Source: Shimia sp. SK013 (GTDB lineage: Bacteria > Pseudomonadota > Alphaproteobacteria > Rhodobacterales > Rhodobacteraceae). From it: a stretch of DNA of 64,000 bases. A model generated the notes under the pieces. The model saw nothing but the letters and a program-made list of their open reading frames with translations. It was not told where the DNA came from and did not search any database. Shown piece after piece: positions 30,855 to 39,494 of this stretch (within the stretch, counting starts at the first letter, position 1; every line of letters begins with the position of its first letter). The position numbers and the translations under genes were made by a program. The DNA lies in assembly GCF_001292625.1 (NCBI RefSeq), contig NZ_LAJH01000013.1:62001-126000 (forward strand), read 5' to 3'.

Positions 30855-33305
30855 CTAAACCTTCACACGTTCCGATTTGGGATCATACATCGGCCGGATC
30901 GACGCCTCAGCGCGCACTTTCGTGCCCATCACGTCGATCTCATAGGTCGAGGCCAACACCTCTGCCGCCTTTTCCCCTGCGCAGGGCACATAGCCCAAAC
31001 CAATCGCACCACCCAATGTGTGGCCATAATTGCCCGAGCTGAGGTATCCAACATATTCCCCATCCCGCAAGATCGGTTCATTGTGGAACAACAGCGGCTC
31101 TGGATCGGTGAGTTTGAACTGCACCATACGCGCCTGCGGACCCGTCTCTTTGCGGGCAATCACCGCCTCTCGGCCAATGAAATCCGGCTTGTCTGTCTTG
31201 ACCGCAAAGCCCAGCCCCGCGTCCACCACATGATCTTCGCATGTGATGTCATGGCCAAAATGCCGGAAGCCTTTTTCGATCCGGCAGCTGTCCATCATAT
31301 GCATACCACACAACTTCAGCCCCATGTCCTGACCGGCGTCAAACAACGTCTCAAACGCGTGCCCCGCCATGTCTGAGGACACATAAATCTCCCAACCAAG
31401 CTCGCCCACAAAGGTTACCCGATGCGCTCGCGCGAGGCCCATGCCAAGCTCGATCTCTTGCGCTGTGCCAAACGGGTTTGTCGCATTGGTGAAATCGGCG
31501 GGCGAAACTTTCTCCAACAGCTTGCGCGCGTTTGGCCCCATGATCGCCAACACACCTTCGCCCGCCGTGACATCGGTGATCACCACGTTAAAGTTGCCCT
31601 TGTTGCGCATCATCCACGTCTGATCTGCCAATCGCGTCGCCGCGGGGGTCACCACCAAATAAGCGATCTCGCTCATACGTGTGACAGTCACATCCGCCTC
31701 GATCCCACCCTGACGGTTTAGGAATTGCGTATAGACGATCTTGCCATTTGGCACCGAATAGTCGCCACCGCCCACGTAGTTCATAAAGGCCTCGGCATCC
31801 GGCCCTTCGACGCGGATTTTGCCAAAAGACGACATGTCGTACATGCCCACGTTTTCACGCACCGCGCGGTGCTCGGCGGCAGAATTTTCAAACCAGTTCT
31901 GACGCTTCCACGAGTAATGATAGTCGCGTTCCTGGCCGTCGTTGGCGAACCAGTTGGCCCGCTCCCACCCAGCCAATTCGCCCATCACCGCGCCTTGTTC
32001 TTTCAGATGATGATGAAACGGCGTGCGCCGCACACCGCGCGCAGTGGCCTTTTGACGATAGGGGAAGTGGTCCGCATAAAGCAGCCCCAGCGTTTCCTTA
32101 GAGCGTTCAAACAGATAGGTTTTGTTGCCCTGAAACGGCTGCATCCGCGAGATATCGACGTCGCCCAAATCAAAAGGCTTCTGCCCGTCTTCCATCCACT
32201 GCGCCAAGGCCATACCCGCGCCGCCCGCCGATTGAATGCCAATCGAGTTGAACCCCGCCGCGACCCAGACATTGTCCATCTCGGGCGCCAAACCAAGGTG
32301 ATAGGCATCATCGGGCGTAAAGCTTTCAGGGCCGTTGAAAAAGGTATGAATGCCCGCCTCTGCCAGCATCGGCATGCGATTGACCGCCGCCTCTAGGATG
32401 GGTTCAAAGTGGTCAAAATCCTCTGGCAGTTGATCGAATTCAAAGCTGTCGGCAATGCCGTTCATGCCCCAAGGTTTGGCCGTGGGTTCAAAAGCACCCA
32501 GCAGGATTTTGCCCGCGTCCTCTTTGTAATACGCGCATTCATCCGGCACCCTCAGCACCGGCAATTGCGTCAACTGCGGGATGTTCTCCGTGACGATATA
32601 GAAGTGTTCACACGCATGTAGCGGCACATTCACACCCGCCATACGGCCAACCTCATGGCCCCACATACCGGCGCAATTGACGATCATGTCGCAGTCAATA
32701 TGGCCTTGATCTTGGCCGTCATCGCTGACCCAATCCACGCCCGTCACCTCGCGACCTGCCTTGGCGATATTCGTGACCTTCACCCGCTCTTTGACGATGG
32801 CGCCGTTCTGACGCGCGCCTTTGGCCAGCGCCAGCGCGATATTGGCCGGATCGCCCTGCCCATCAAGCGGCAAATAGACCCCTGCGGTCACGTCTTCGAT
32901 GTTGAGATGGTCGTATTTGGCTTTCACCTCGGCGGGCGAGATTTCCTCGACCTCTACGCCAAAGGCCCGCGCCATCGCAGCTTGGCGATAGATTTCTTCG
33001 CGGCGCTCTTCGGTCAAGGCGACGGTGATCGACCCACAGCGCTTAAAGCCCGTGGCGACGCCCGTTTCAGCCTCGAGATTGCCGTAGAGCTCTTGTGAGT
33101 ACTTCGCGAGTTTGGTCATATTGGCGGTGGCGCGCAGTTGCGCGATCAGGCCAGCGGCATGCCATGTGGTGCCGGACGTGAGCTGTTTGCGCTCCAGCAG
33201 GACCACGTCTTTCCAACCCAGTTTGGTCAAATGATAGGCGACTGAGCAGCCAACAACGCCGCCGCCGATGATGGCCACGCGGGCCTTGTTTGGGAGATCA
33301 ACCAT
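30855..33305 (-). CDS. FAD-dependent dimethylglycine/sarcosine dehydrogenase-like protein (DAO + GcvT)
   Basis: The 816-residue protein has an N-terminal FAD domain ('VAIIGGGVVGCSVAYHL', residues 10-26) with 'TTWHAAGL', whose His is where mammalian dimethylglycine dehydrogenase carries its covalent FAD. A C-terminal aminomethyltransferase (GcvT) part from about residue 430 ('LGLGYVP' near the end, 'GELGWEIYV') binds tetrahydrofolate. It oxidises N-methyl groups, giving formaldehyde or methylene-THF. It is one of two paralogues of equal length here; in this one 'GLIAQLRATANMTKLAKYS' differs clearly from the other. Exact substrate is inferred only from the cluster. Confidence 0.9.
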   Translation of the reverse strand: MVDLPNKARVAIIGGGVVGCSVAYHLTKLGWKDVVLLERKQLTSGTTWHAAGLIAQLRATANMTKLAKYSQELYGNLEAETGVATGFKRCGSITVALTEERREEIYRQAAMARAFGVEVEEISPAEVKAKYDHLNIEDVTAGVYLPLDGQGDPANIALALAKGARQNGAIVKERVKVTNIAKAGREVTGVDWVSDDGQDQGHIDCDMIVNCAGMWGHEVGRMAGVNVPLHACEHFYIVTENIPQLTQLPVLRVPDECAYYKEDAGKILLGAFEPTAKPWGMNGIADSFEFDQLPEDFDHFEPILEAAVNRMPMLAEAGIHTFFNGPESFTPDDAYHLGLAPEMDNVWVAAGFNSIGIQSAGGAGMALAQWMEDGQKPFDLGDVDISRMQPFQGNKTYLFERSKETLGLLYADHFPYRQKATARGVRRTPFHHHLKEQGAVMGELAGWERANWFANDGQERDYHYSWKRQNWFENSAAEHRAVRENVGMYDMSSFGKIRVEGPDAEAFMNYVGGGDYSVPNGKIVYTQFLNRQGGIEADVTVTRMSEIAYLVVTPAATRLADQTWMMRNKGNFNVVITDVTAGEGVLAIMGPNARKLLEKVSPADFTNATNPFGTAQEIELGMGLARAHRVTFVGELGWEIYVSSDMAGHAFETLFDAGQDMGLKLCGMHMMDSCRIEKGFRHFGHDITCEDHVVDAGLGFAVKTDKPDFIGREAVIARKETGPQARMVQFKLTDPEPLLFHNEPILRDGEYVGYLSSGNYGHTLGGAIGLGYVPCAGEKAAEVLASTYEIDVMGTKVRAEASIRPMYDPKSERVKV

Positions 33306-33344
33306 GGCAAAGTCCTTTCAGGAATTTCGACTGGCTTGCGCCAA

Positions 33345-33400
33345 CGATCCGGCCGGGGGCGCTGCCCCCGGACCCCCGGGATATTTTGAGCAAGAGGAAA
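33345..33400 (-). repeat. Double-hairpin intergenic element, inverted copy
   Basis: Read on the minus strand, CTCAAAATATCCCGGGGGTC is followed by a strong GGGGGC-AGC-GCCCCC hairpin; this is the same left end as the copies at 25138, 38454 and 60795, in opposite orientation. It fills the 95-bp gap between two cluster genes. Confidence 0.65.
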
Positions 33401-34303
33401 TCATGCACCGACAATCGTGTGACCTGCGGCAGCGAGGCGTGTGGCAAGCTCTGCGATATGCGCGGGGCCGACCTCGCAGCAGCCGCCGATCAGTTTAAGG
33501 CCCTGATTGGCCCAGCCCAAGGCGAAGTCAGCGTGCGTAGCAGGGGACAAGTCTGTGCGCGCTGACAAGGCATCAGCCGTGCCGCCAATTTCAAGCGCAC
33601 CAATCCCGGTGAAGCCATTGGCATAGGCCCCCGTTGGCAAGCCAGCGGCCAGAACCGTGGCGATATTGGCGTCAATCACTTCGGGTTTGCAGCAATTGAG
33701 ACCCACGCCCGCGATGCCAGAGCCTTGTAGGGCTGCGAGTGCCTCGGCCAGTGGTTCGCTCGAGCGCAACGTGCCGCTGGCGTCATCTTTCAGCGTCATG
33801 AAAACCCAAGTGGGCAGGCCGGTCTCAACCGCCGCCAGTGCCGCAGACGTGACTTCGGCGACGCTAGAGAGGGTTTCTGCAAGGATCAAATCGCTGGCCG
33901 CGACCTGACCTGCGATAATCTCGCGGTAAAGCGGCAATAGATCATCGTGGCTCATGGCCATATCGGGCCGGTAAGAGCCGTGCAAGGGCGACAGGCATCC
34001 GGCGATCTTGACACCTTCAGCGCCAACCTCATCCCGTGCAGCACAAGCGAGGTCGACCGCGCGTTGTTGCAGCCGCGCAAACATATCCGGCTCACCTTCA
34101 CGCTCCAGCCGTTCGGGCGTCACTGTATACGTGTTGAGTGTGATCAGGCGCGCACCGGCGCGGATATAGTCGGCATGCACCCCCTGAACAACGTCGGGCT
34201 CGTCCATCATTACCTTGCAGGACCACAATGGATGAGGTGGCATCGACGAGCGCGCCAGAAGCTCTTGGCCGGTGCCACCGTCTTTGAGAATGATGTCGCT
34301 CAC
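33401..34303 (-). CDS. Homocysteine S-methyltransferase family protein (second paralogue)
   Basis: The 300-residue protein is a BHMT/MmuM-type barrel: 'ILKDGGTGQELLARSS', 'LITLNTYTVTPERLER', zinc Cys in 'VGLNCCKPEVI' and Cys pair in 'IGGCCEVGPAHI'. The last motif is GGCCEV where most members have GGCCGT. GTG at 34303 overlaps the stop of the upstream dehydrogenase by four bases (GTGA), so they are translationally coupled and probably act in sequence: methyl transfer from the quaternary donor, then oxidative demethylation of the product. Confidence 0.88.
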   Translation of the reverse strand: MSDIILKDGGTGQELLARSSMPPHPLWSCKVMMDEPDVVQGVHADYIRAGARLITLNTYTVTPERLEREGEPDMFARLQQRAVDLACAARDEVGAEGVKIAGCLSPLHGSYRPDMAMSHDDLLPLYREIIAGQVAASDLILAETLSSVAEVTSAALAAVETGLPTWVFMTLKDDASGTLRSSEPLAEALAALQGSGIAGVGLNCCKPEVIDANIATVLAAGLPTGAYANGFTGIGALEIGGTADALSARTDLSPATHADFALGWANQGLKLIGGCCEVGPAHIAELATRLAAAGHTIVGA

Positions 34304-36750
34304 GCCCGCAGTCTTTCGTTTTCCGGATCCCACATCGGTTGATCTTCTTGCACCACCGCGCGGTATTTTTTGCCGTAGATTTCGACCTCAAGCTTTGTGC
34401 CGGCCGCTGCCAGTTCCGCCTTGATCATGCCCAGCGCGATCGAGGCATTCACCCGATAGCCCCAGCCACCCGATGTGGTTTCGCCAACGATCTGATCGCC
34501 ATGCCAGACGCAGGACATATAGGGCGCGTCCGTATCTCCGGCCTCGACCTTCAACGTCACAAAGGACTTTTTCACGCCCTGCTGTTTCTCACTCAAGATC
34601 GCGGCTTTGCCCGGGAAATCCTGCGGCTTACCAAGCTTCACAAAGCGCCCAAGTCCACCTTCAAGCAGCGAATAATCTGTCGACAAGTCGCCTTTCCACG
34701 CGCGGTAGCCTTTCTCCAGACGCAGCGAGTTCAGCGCATACATGCCAAAGGGCTTCGCCCCGCCTGCGACAATCGCATCATAGATCGCCGGCATATCGGC
34801 GTTCAGAGCATGGACTTCCCAGCCCAGCTCGCCCGCAAAAGACACGCGGATCAAATAGGCAGGCTGACCGGCCACTGTGGCAGACTGATGGGTCAACCAA
34901 CCGGTACTAAGGTCCGCATCGGTCAAACCCGACAGGATCTCACGCGATTTTGGCCCCGTCACAATCAACGTGTCCCGCGAGGTGGTGACATCTTCGACCG
35001 TCACAGTCGCGGGCATCGCAGCCGTCAGAATATCGCGGTCATGCCATTGCGCCGTGGCGGCTGTGATCATCAGGAAGTCATCATCGCCCATCCGGATACA
35101 GGACATTTCCGTCAGGATCCGCCCACGCGCGTCTGCCACATAGACAAGGTTCATGCGACCCACTTTCGGCAAACCCCCGGTGATCAGGCCACGCAAAGTT
35201 TCCGCCGCGCCTTCGCCGCGCACCATGAACCGCGAGAACCCCGGCAGATCAAGCACGCCGCAGTGATCGCGCACGGCTTCACATTCTTCTTTGATGCGCG
35301 CTTCCCAGGGGCCGGAGCGCCCCCATGTGTGGGTGGCGTCCAGCGACGTGTCGTCGCCGTCCTTGGCGAACCAATTGGCCCGCTCCCAACCGTTATAGGC
35401 CCCCATAACACCACCCTGTGCAACAACCCGGTCATGGACGGGGGAGAGCTTTTTGTCGCGCGCGGCGGGCCATTCGTGATGCGGGAAATGCATGGCGTAC
35501 TCGTTTCCGTAAACCTCCATGCCTTTCTTCACGCAATAATCGTGATCTGTGTAATCCGTATAGCGGCGCGGATCGACGGCCCACATGTCCCACTCGGGCG
35601 CGCCATCGACGATCCATTCCGCAAGAACCTTGCCTGCGCCGCCACCTTGGGCAATGCCAAAGGTGAACACACAGTTTTCAAACGCATTTTCCACGCCCGG
35701 CATCGGACCAATCAAAGGCAATCCGTCCGGCGCATAGGGGATCGGGCCATTGATCACACTGCTCACGCCAGTGGTCGCCATCAAAGGCACACGCTCCATG
35801 GCGTCGGTCACAATGTCCTCGATCCGGTCCAGATCATCCTGCCAAAGCTGGAAGCTGAAATCGTCAGGCATCACTTCGCCGTCCGTGTCCCAATGCGCCT
35901 TACAGTTGGGCTCATAGGGGCCAAGGTTATAGCCGTGCTTTTCCTGCCGCAGATAATAAGACACATCCACATCGCGGATCAGCGGCAGTTTCACGCCGCC
36001 GTTTTCCTTGGACCAGGTCTCGATCTCGGGGATCTGCTCGGTCAACAGATACTGGTGGCTCATCACCATCATCGGCACTTTGCGCCCTCCATAGGGCTCA
36101 AACATCTCGCCGACGCGCTGTGCGTAATACCCAGCTGCGTTCACCACGTAATCACAGGCGATGTCGCCTTTGTCGGTGTGCACAACCCATGTCTTGTCCG
36201 CCTGCTGCGTCACACCGGTGGCCGGACAAAACCGTATGATCTTGGCGCCCATGTCACGCGCACCTTTGGCCAAGGCCTGCGTCAGCTGCGCGGGGTCGAT
36301 GTCGCCATCTGTCGGATCATACAACACACCGGCAAGGTCGTGTGTCTCAAGGAACGGATAGCGCTCTTTGGCCTCTTCCGGAGTCCACATCTCCATCGGG
36401 ATGCCTTGATAGCGGCCCATCGACAGCGCGCGCTCAAACTCCTGCATGCGCGCTTTGGTATGCGCCAGCCGGATTGACCCCGACTGGTGATAGTTCATCG
36501 GGTAATCGACCTCTTCGCCCAATCGCGCATAAAGCTCGGTCGAATAACGCTGCATGTTCATGATCGCCCAACTGGTCGAGAACGTCGGCACATTGCCCGC
36601 CGCGTGCCACGTGGACCCCGCCGTCAGCTCGTTCTTCTCCAACAACACACAATCGGTCCAGCCCTTCTTGGCCAGATGATACAGGCTGCTTGCGCCGACA
36701 ACGCCGCCGCCGATGATGACCACACGGGCCTTGCTTGGAAAGTCAGACAT
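34300..36750 (-). CDS. FAD-dependent dimethylglycine dehydrogenase-like protein (DAO + GcvT), second paralogue
   Basis: A 816-residue protein with the same two-domain architecture as its neighbour: 'VVIIGGGVVGASSLYHL' FAD motif, 'GSTWHAAGN' with the predicted covalent-FAD His, and a C-terminal GcvT region ('FAGELGWEVHALNADMP', 'NSLRLEKGYRAWKGDL'). The sequence around the substrate pocket differs ('VPTFSTSWAIMNMQRYS'), so it likely takes another substrate, for example one step of betaine, dimethylglycine, sarcosine. It is coupled by a 4-bp overlap to a homocysteine methyltransferase and preceded by a LysE exporter gene. Confidence 0.9.
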   Translation of the reverse strand: MSDFPSKARVVIIGGGVVGASSLYHLAKKGWTDCVLLEKNELTAGSTWHAAGNVPTFSTSWAIMNMQRYSTELYARLGEEVDYPMNYHQSGSIRLAHTKARMQEFERALSMGRYQGIPMEMWTPEEAKERYPFLETHDLAGVLYDPTDGDIDPAQLTQALAKGARDMGAKIIRFCPATGVTQQADKTWVVHTDKGDIACDYVVNAAGYYAQRVGEMFEPYGGRKVPMMVMSHQYLLTEQIPEIETWSKENGGVKLPLIRDVDVSYYLRQEKHGYNLGPYEPNCKAHWDTDGEVMPDDFSFQLWQDDLDRIEDIVTDAMERVPLMATTGVSSVINGPIPYAPDGLPLIGPMPGVENAFENCVFTFGIAQGGGAGKVLAEWIVDGAPEWDMWAVDPRRYTDYTDHDYCVKKGMEVYGNEYAMHFPHHEWPAARDKKLSPVHDRVVAQGGVMGAYNGWERANWFAKDGDDTSLDATHTWGRSGPWEARIKEECEAVRDHCGVLDLPGFSRFMVRGEGAAETLRGLITGGLPKVGRMNLVYVADARGRILTEMSCIRMGDDDFLMITAATAQWHDRDILTAAMPATVTVEDVTTSRDTLIVTGPKSREILSGLTDADLSTGWLTHQSATVAGQPAYLIRVSFAGELGWEVHALNADMPAIYDAIVAGGAKPFGMYALNSLRLEKGYRAWKGDLSTDYSLLEGGLGRFVKLGKPQDFPGKAAILSEKQQGVKKSFVTLKVEAGDTDAPYMSCVWHGDQIVGETTSGGWGYRVNASIALGMIKAELAAAGTKLEVEIYGKKYRAVVQEDQPMWDPENERLRA

Positions 36751-36761
36751 GATGGTCTCCC

Positions 36762-37385
36762 TCAGTCAAATACCAGTTTTGCCGCCAGCCCGCCAAAGAT
36801 GACGGCCGCGATCTTGTTCAAAATTCCCGTGGCTTGTTTGAGCTTTTCCCCAGCAACCCCGGCCGAAAGTCCGATGATCGAAACGACCACCAATCCGCCC
36901 GACGCATACATCACCCCGAGGATCACGATTTGCTGCCAGATCGGGCCCGCAACGGGCGTGGTGAATTGCGGCAGAAACGCGAGGATAAACAGGATTATCT
37001 TGGGGTTGAGCATGTTGGTCAGAAACCCGCGGCGCACCGCGCGCGGAATGCTGGACCGCCCGTCCACGTCATCGCCAACTGGCTTCGCAGTCCATGCCTG
37101 ATACGCCAGCACCACCAGATAGGCCGCCCCCGCATAGCGGATCACCAACAACGCCGTGGGTGAGGCCGCGACCAACACCGCCAAACCCGCCGCTGCTAAG
37201 GTGATGTGTACAACCAACCCCAATGTCACACCGACAGACGCCGCAACCCCAGCCTTTGGACCTCCGGAAATTCCGCTGGCGATGGTGAACATCATGTCCG
37301 CGCCGGGCGTCAGATACATCACAAGCGATGCCGCCATAAACGCCCAAAGCGTCACGCTTTCCATTTGTGCGAATGTTTCCAGCAT
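36762..37385 (-). CDS. LysE-family amino-acid/metabolite exporter
   Basis: The 207-residue membrane protein has five to six hydrophobic helices and the LysE/RhtB motif 'YLTPGADMMFTIASGISGGPKAGVAASVGVTLG'. Members export lysine, homoserine, threonine or related solutes. It lies between the GFA gene (2-bp gap) and the dehydrogenase gene (11 bp), in a compact operon, which suggests it removes an amino-acid product of the demethylation, such as glycine or methionine; this is inferred. Confidence 0.88.
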   Translation of the reverse strand: MLETFAQMESVTLWAFMAASLVMYLTPGADMMFTIASGISGGPKAGVAASVGVTLGLVVHITLAAAGLAVLVAASPTALLVIRYAGAAYLVVLAYQAWTAKPVGDDVDGRSSIPRAVRRGFLTNMLNPKIILFILAFLPQFTTPVAGPIWQQIVILGVMYASGGLVVVSIIGLSAGVAGEKLKQATGILNKIAAVIFGGLAAKLVFD

Positions 37386-37387
37386 GT

Positions 37388-37759
37388 TCAGTCCTTCTGC
37401 TCCAGACCATCTGCGATGTCGTAGAAGTCGCCCTTGTCCGCGACAAAGATATGCCTCTCGATCTTGATCCCTGTTGGCCCGTCCAACGCGCCCAAAGCAA
37501 AACTCATCGTGTCTTCGTCATGTGCTTTCCAAAACAGATAGGCCCCACAGCGCGGGCAACTGCCACGCTTGGCAGTCTCGCTGGCTTCAAACCACAAGAC
37601 GTCTCCACTGATTTGCAACGCATTCTCCGCCACAAAGGCCGACGCCCAAACACCGCCGGATTGTTTGCGGCACTGGCTGCAATGGCACATCGACGGTCCT
37701 TGTGGCGGCGCGGATGTCTCAAACGTTACATCCCCACACAGACACGATCCTCTTAGCAT
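37388..37759 (-). CDS. GFA family (glutathione-dependent formaldehyde-activating/CENP-V) protein
   Basis: The 123-residue zinc protein has the GFA cysteine set: 'GSCLCGDVTF', 'CHCSQCRKQSGG' and 'GSCPRCGAYLFW'. Family members include GFA, reported to speed formation of S-hydroxymethylglutathione from formaldehyde, but many have other or unknown roles. In an operon whose dehydrogenases release formaldehyde a detoxification role is attractive. ATG at 37759 is preceded by GAGGGGGAAA. The gene starts just past the stop of the regulator gene. Confidence 0.85.
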   Translation of the reverse strand: MLRGSCLCGDVTFETSAPPQGPSMCHCSQCRKQSGGVWASAFVAENALQISGDVLWFEASETAKRGSCPRCGAYLFWKAHDEDTMSFALGALDGPTGIKIERHIFVADKGDFYDIADGLEQKD

Positions 37760-37770
37760 CGCTTTCCCCC

Positions 37771-38358
37771 TCAATAGACCGGCGGCGCGATCACCCAGAT
37801 CGCAACACAGGTTTCATCATAGGGATTTGACCAATGGTATTCCTCGCCCCGAATGCGGAAACTGTCGCCCGGTCCAACCGAAAAATTCTGCGCCCCGATA
37901 CGCAGATCAAGTCGACCGGAAATCACATATCCCACTTCTTGCGTCGGCCGCTCCGCAGGCTCCTGCATGGACGAGCGTGCCGCAAAAGTAGAATGCACCA
38001 TCTCAAAATCGTCGGTCAGATCAGGCGACAACAGCTCCTCGACCAGACCCTCGTCGCTGCCGCCCATCGGCCGGCGCGCACCGGCGCGCACCACATAACC
38101 TTGCTCATGCGCGGGTGCTGACGATTGCCCGAACAACATCGACATCGGCACATCCAGCACCTTGGCAATTTGGCGCAAATCGGAAATCGTCGGCTCGGAC
38201 TTGTCACGCTCCACTTGACTCAGCCAGCCCACCGACCGCTCTAGCTGCTCCGCCATATCCACAAGCGTCAGCCCACGCGCCTTACGCAAGGCGCGCACAT
38301 CGGCTCCCAAAGTCTGAAGATCTGTCGGCACTTTGTGCAACACGTGCGATTCTTCCAT
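37771..38358 (-). CDS. XRE-family transcriptional regulator with cupin domain
   Basis: The 195-residue protein has an N-terminal XRE helix-turn-helix ('GADVRALRKARGLTLVDMAEQLERSVGWLSQVERDKSEPTISDLRQIA' region, about residues 18-70) and a C-terminal cupin ('EVGYVISGRLDLRIGAQNFSVGPGDSF', about 140-185) that could bind a small ligand. This architecture is that of PuuR and other regulators of amine and osmolyte catabolism. It is the first gene of the leftward operon and probably controls it. ATG at 38358 is preferred; a start 33 bp upstream is possible. Confidence 0.9.
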   Translation of the reverse strand: MEESHVLHKVPTDLQTLGADVRALRKARGLTLVDMAEQLERSVGWLSQVERDKSEPTISDLRQIAKVLDVPMSMLFGQSSAPAHEQGYVVRAGARRPMGGSDEGLVEELLSPDLTDDFEMVHSTFAARSSMQEPAERPTQEVGYVISGRLDLRIGAQNFSVGPGDSFRIRGEEYHWSNPYDETCVAIWVIAPPVY

Positions 38359-38787
38359 GAAATTATTCAACTGAATTTCACGGTGCGTCAATCTCGTGAA
38401 ATTACCAAGAACTTTTTCACGGCATCACGAATTTTCTCGCGCAATCGGCGCTTTCTGTTCAAAAAAATACCTTGGGGTGAAGGCCGTCAGGCCGAGGGGC
38501 AACGCCCTTAATCCGTTCGCTGATTGCATCTTCATTGTTTCATGCTGCAGAAACGAACCTTCACGAACGGGCTGCTGAGTGACCGCATTGCGGGACAAAC
38601 CGACTTTCGCCGCAACCGTTCCAACGATTGCACTCTGCAAACCCACTCAATACCGCACACAATCCACGCCGGCAGACATTTGAGTATTTGTGCCGCTTTC
38701 AAACAAAGCCTCACAAACAACCACGATGCGCCACGAAGCGAGGTAGAAAAGACGTTGGTCACATGGCCGTAGAAGCAGGTACACGCG
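38359..38787. other. Gene-poor stretch upstream of the XRE-cupin gene
   Basis: About 430 bp. It holds the promoter of the leftward demethylation operon, a double-hairpin element and several short overlapping frames with no clear coding character. A phrase on the minus strand near 38570-38640 ('AIVGTVAAKVGLSRNAV') faintly recalls an insertion-sequence OrfA helix but is too short to call. Confidence 0.5.
38454..38511 (+). repeat. Double-hairpin intergenic element, copy 2
   Basis: CTGTTCAAAAAAATACC, then TTGGGGTGAA, then GGCC-GTCA-GGCC and GGGC-AAC-GCCC hairpins, matching the layout of the copies at 25138 and 60795. Confidence 0.7.
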
Positions 38788-39189
38788 TCACCGCGCGCCG
38801 GTTTCGGAAGCGTCTTCGCTCAGCACTTTCCTTGCTGCGCGAAAGCATTCCAGCCCCTGCGGGACACCACAGTAAATGGCAACCGCATGAATGATGGCTC
38901 GGATTTCTTCCTCAGTGACACCATTATTGATGGCCCCACGGCAGTGAAGTTCCCATTCGGTCATTTTCCCCAAAGCACCGATCATTGCCAGATTCATCAT
39001 CGAGCGGGTCTTGGCGTCGATCACCTCATCTCCCCAACCAAAGCCCCAGCACCAGGCTGTCATCGCCTCCTGAAAGGGGCGCGTGAACTCGTCCGCGGCG
39101 GCGAGGTTCTTCTCCACATACTCTGCTCCCAGAGTTGCTTTGCGTTGCTCCAGGCCCTTCATGAACAGGTCTTCGTCAAAAGTCGTCAT
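38788..39189 (-). CDS. Carboxymuconolactone decarboxylase-family protein
   Basis: The 133-residue protein is a PcaC/AhpD-like all-helical domain with 'FGWGDEVIDAKTRSMMNLAMIGALGKMTEWELHCRGAINNGVTEEEIRAIIHAVAIYCGVP'. It has no CxxC redox pair of AhpD; the position of Glu and His fits the gamma-carboxymuconolactone decarboxylase branch. It would remove a carboxyl group from a ring-cleavage lactone or a related molecule. It follows the DUF1330 gene (11 bp gap) in a short operon led by a GntR regulator, facing a monooxygenase operon. Confidence 0.88.
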   Translation of the reverse strand: MTTFDEDLFMKGLEQRKATLGAEYVEKNLAAADEFTRPFQEAMTAWCWGFGWGDEVIDAKTRSMMNLAMIGALGKMTEWELHCRGAINNGVTEEEIRAIIHAVAIYCGVPQGLECFRAARKVLSEDASETGAR

Positions 39190-39200
39190 TACGCGATTCC

Positions 39201-39494
39201 TTAAGTGGCTAGGCCTTCGGCTATTACTATGTTCGCGGTGCAGGCCGTTTCGCGATGCACGCGAGCCGATTTGTATTCGGGCGAATGGTAGCAGGCGAGC
39301 GCCTGAGCTTTGCTTTCAAATTCAATGATCACATGTCGTTGAAAGTCCTGCCCTTCCAGTGTGTCGCCATCGTCGCCGCGCACCAAAAATTTTGCACCGT
39401 ATTTGGCAAAAGCTGCCGGTGCGTGTTTTTGGTAGCCCGCATATCGGCTCGGATCAATGACGGTGACAAAGGCGATCCAGTAACCTTTAGGCAT
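39201..39494 (-). CDS. DUF1330 family protein
   Basis: A 97-residue product with 'GYWIAFVTVIDPSRYAGYQKHAPAAFAKYGAKFLVRGDDG' and 'VIIEFESKAQALACYHSPEYKSARVHRE', the DUF1330 pattern. It may be a small isomerase or lyase of the ferredoxin-like type. Its 5' end overlaps the 3' end of the GntR gene by eight bases, so both are translated from one message. Confidence 0.9.
   Translation of the reverse strand: MPKGYWIAFVTVIDPSRYAGYQKHAPAAFAKYGAKFLVRGDDGDTLEGQDFQRHVIIEFESKAQALACYHSPEYKSARVHRETACTANIVIAEGLAT

Noticed and set aside
34339-36477. 712-residue plus-strand open frame opposite the second DMGDH-like gene
   Set aside because: High-GC shadow: rich in His and Arg, no motifs, and the opposite strand has a complete two-domain enzyme.
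38532-38646. Possible insertion-sequence OrfA remnant on the minus strand ('AIVGTVAAKVGLSRNAV')
   Set aside because: The resemblance is about 20 residues, no terminal inverted repeats or target duplications are visible, and the surrounding frames do not continue it.
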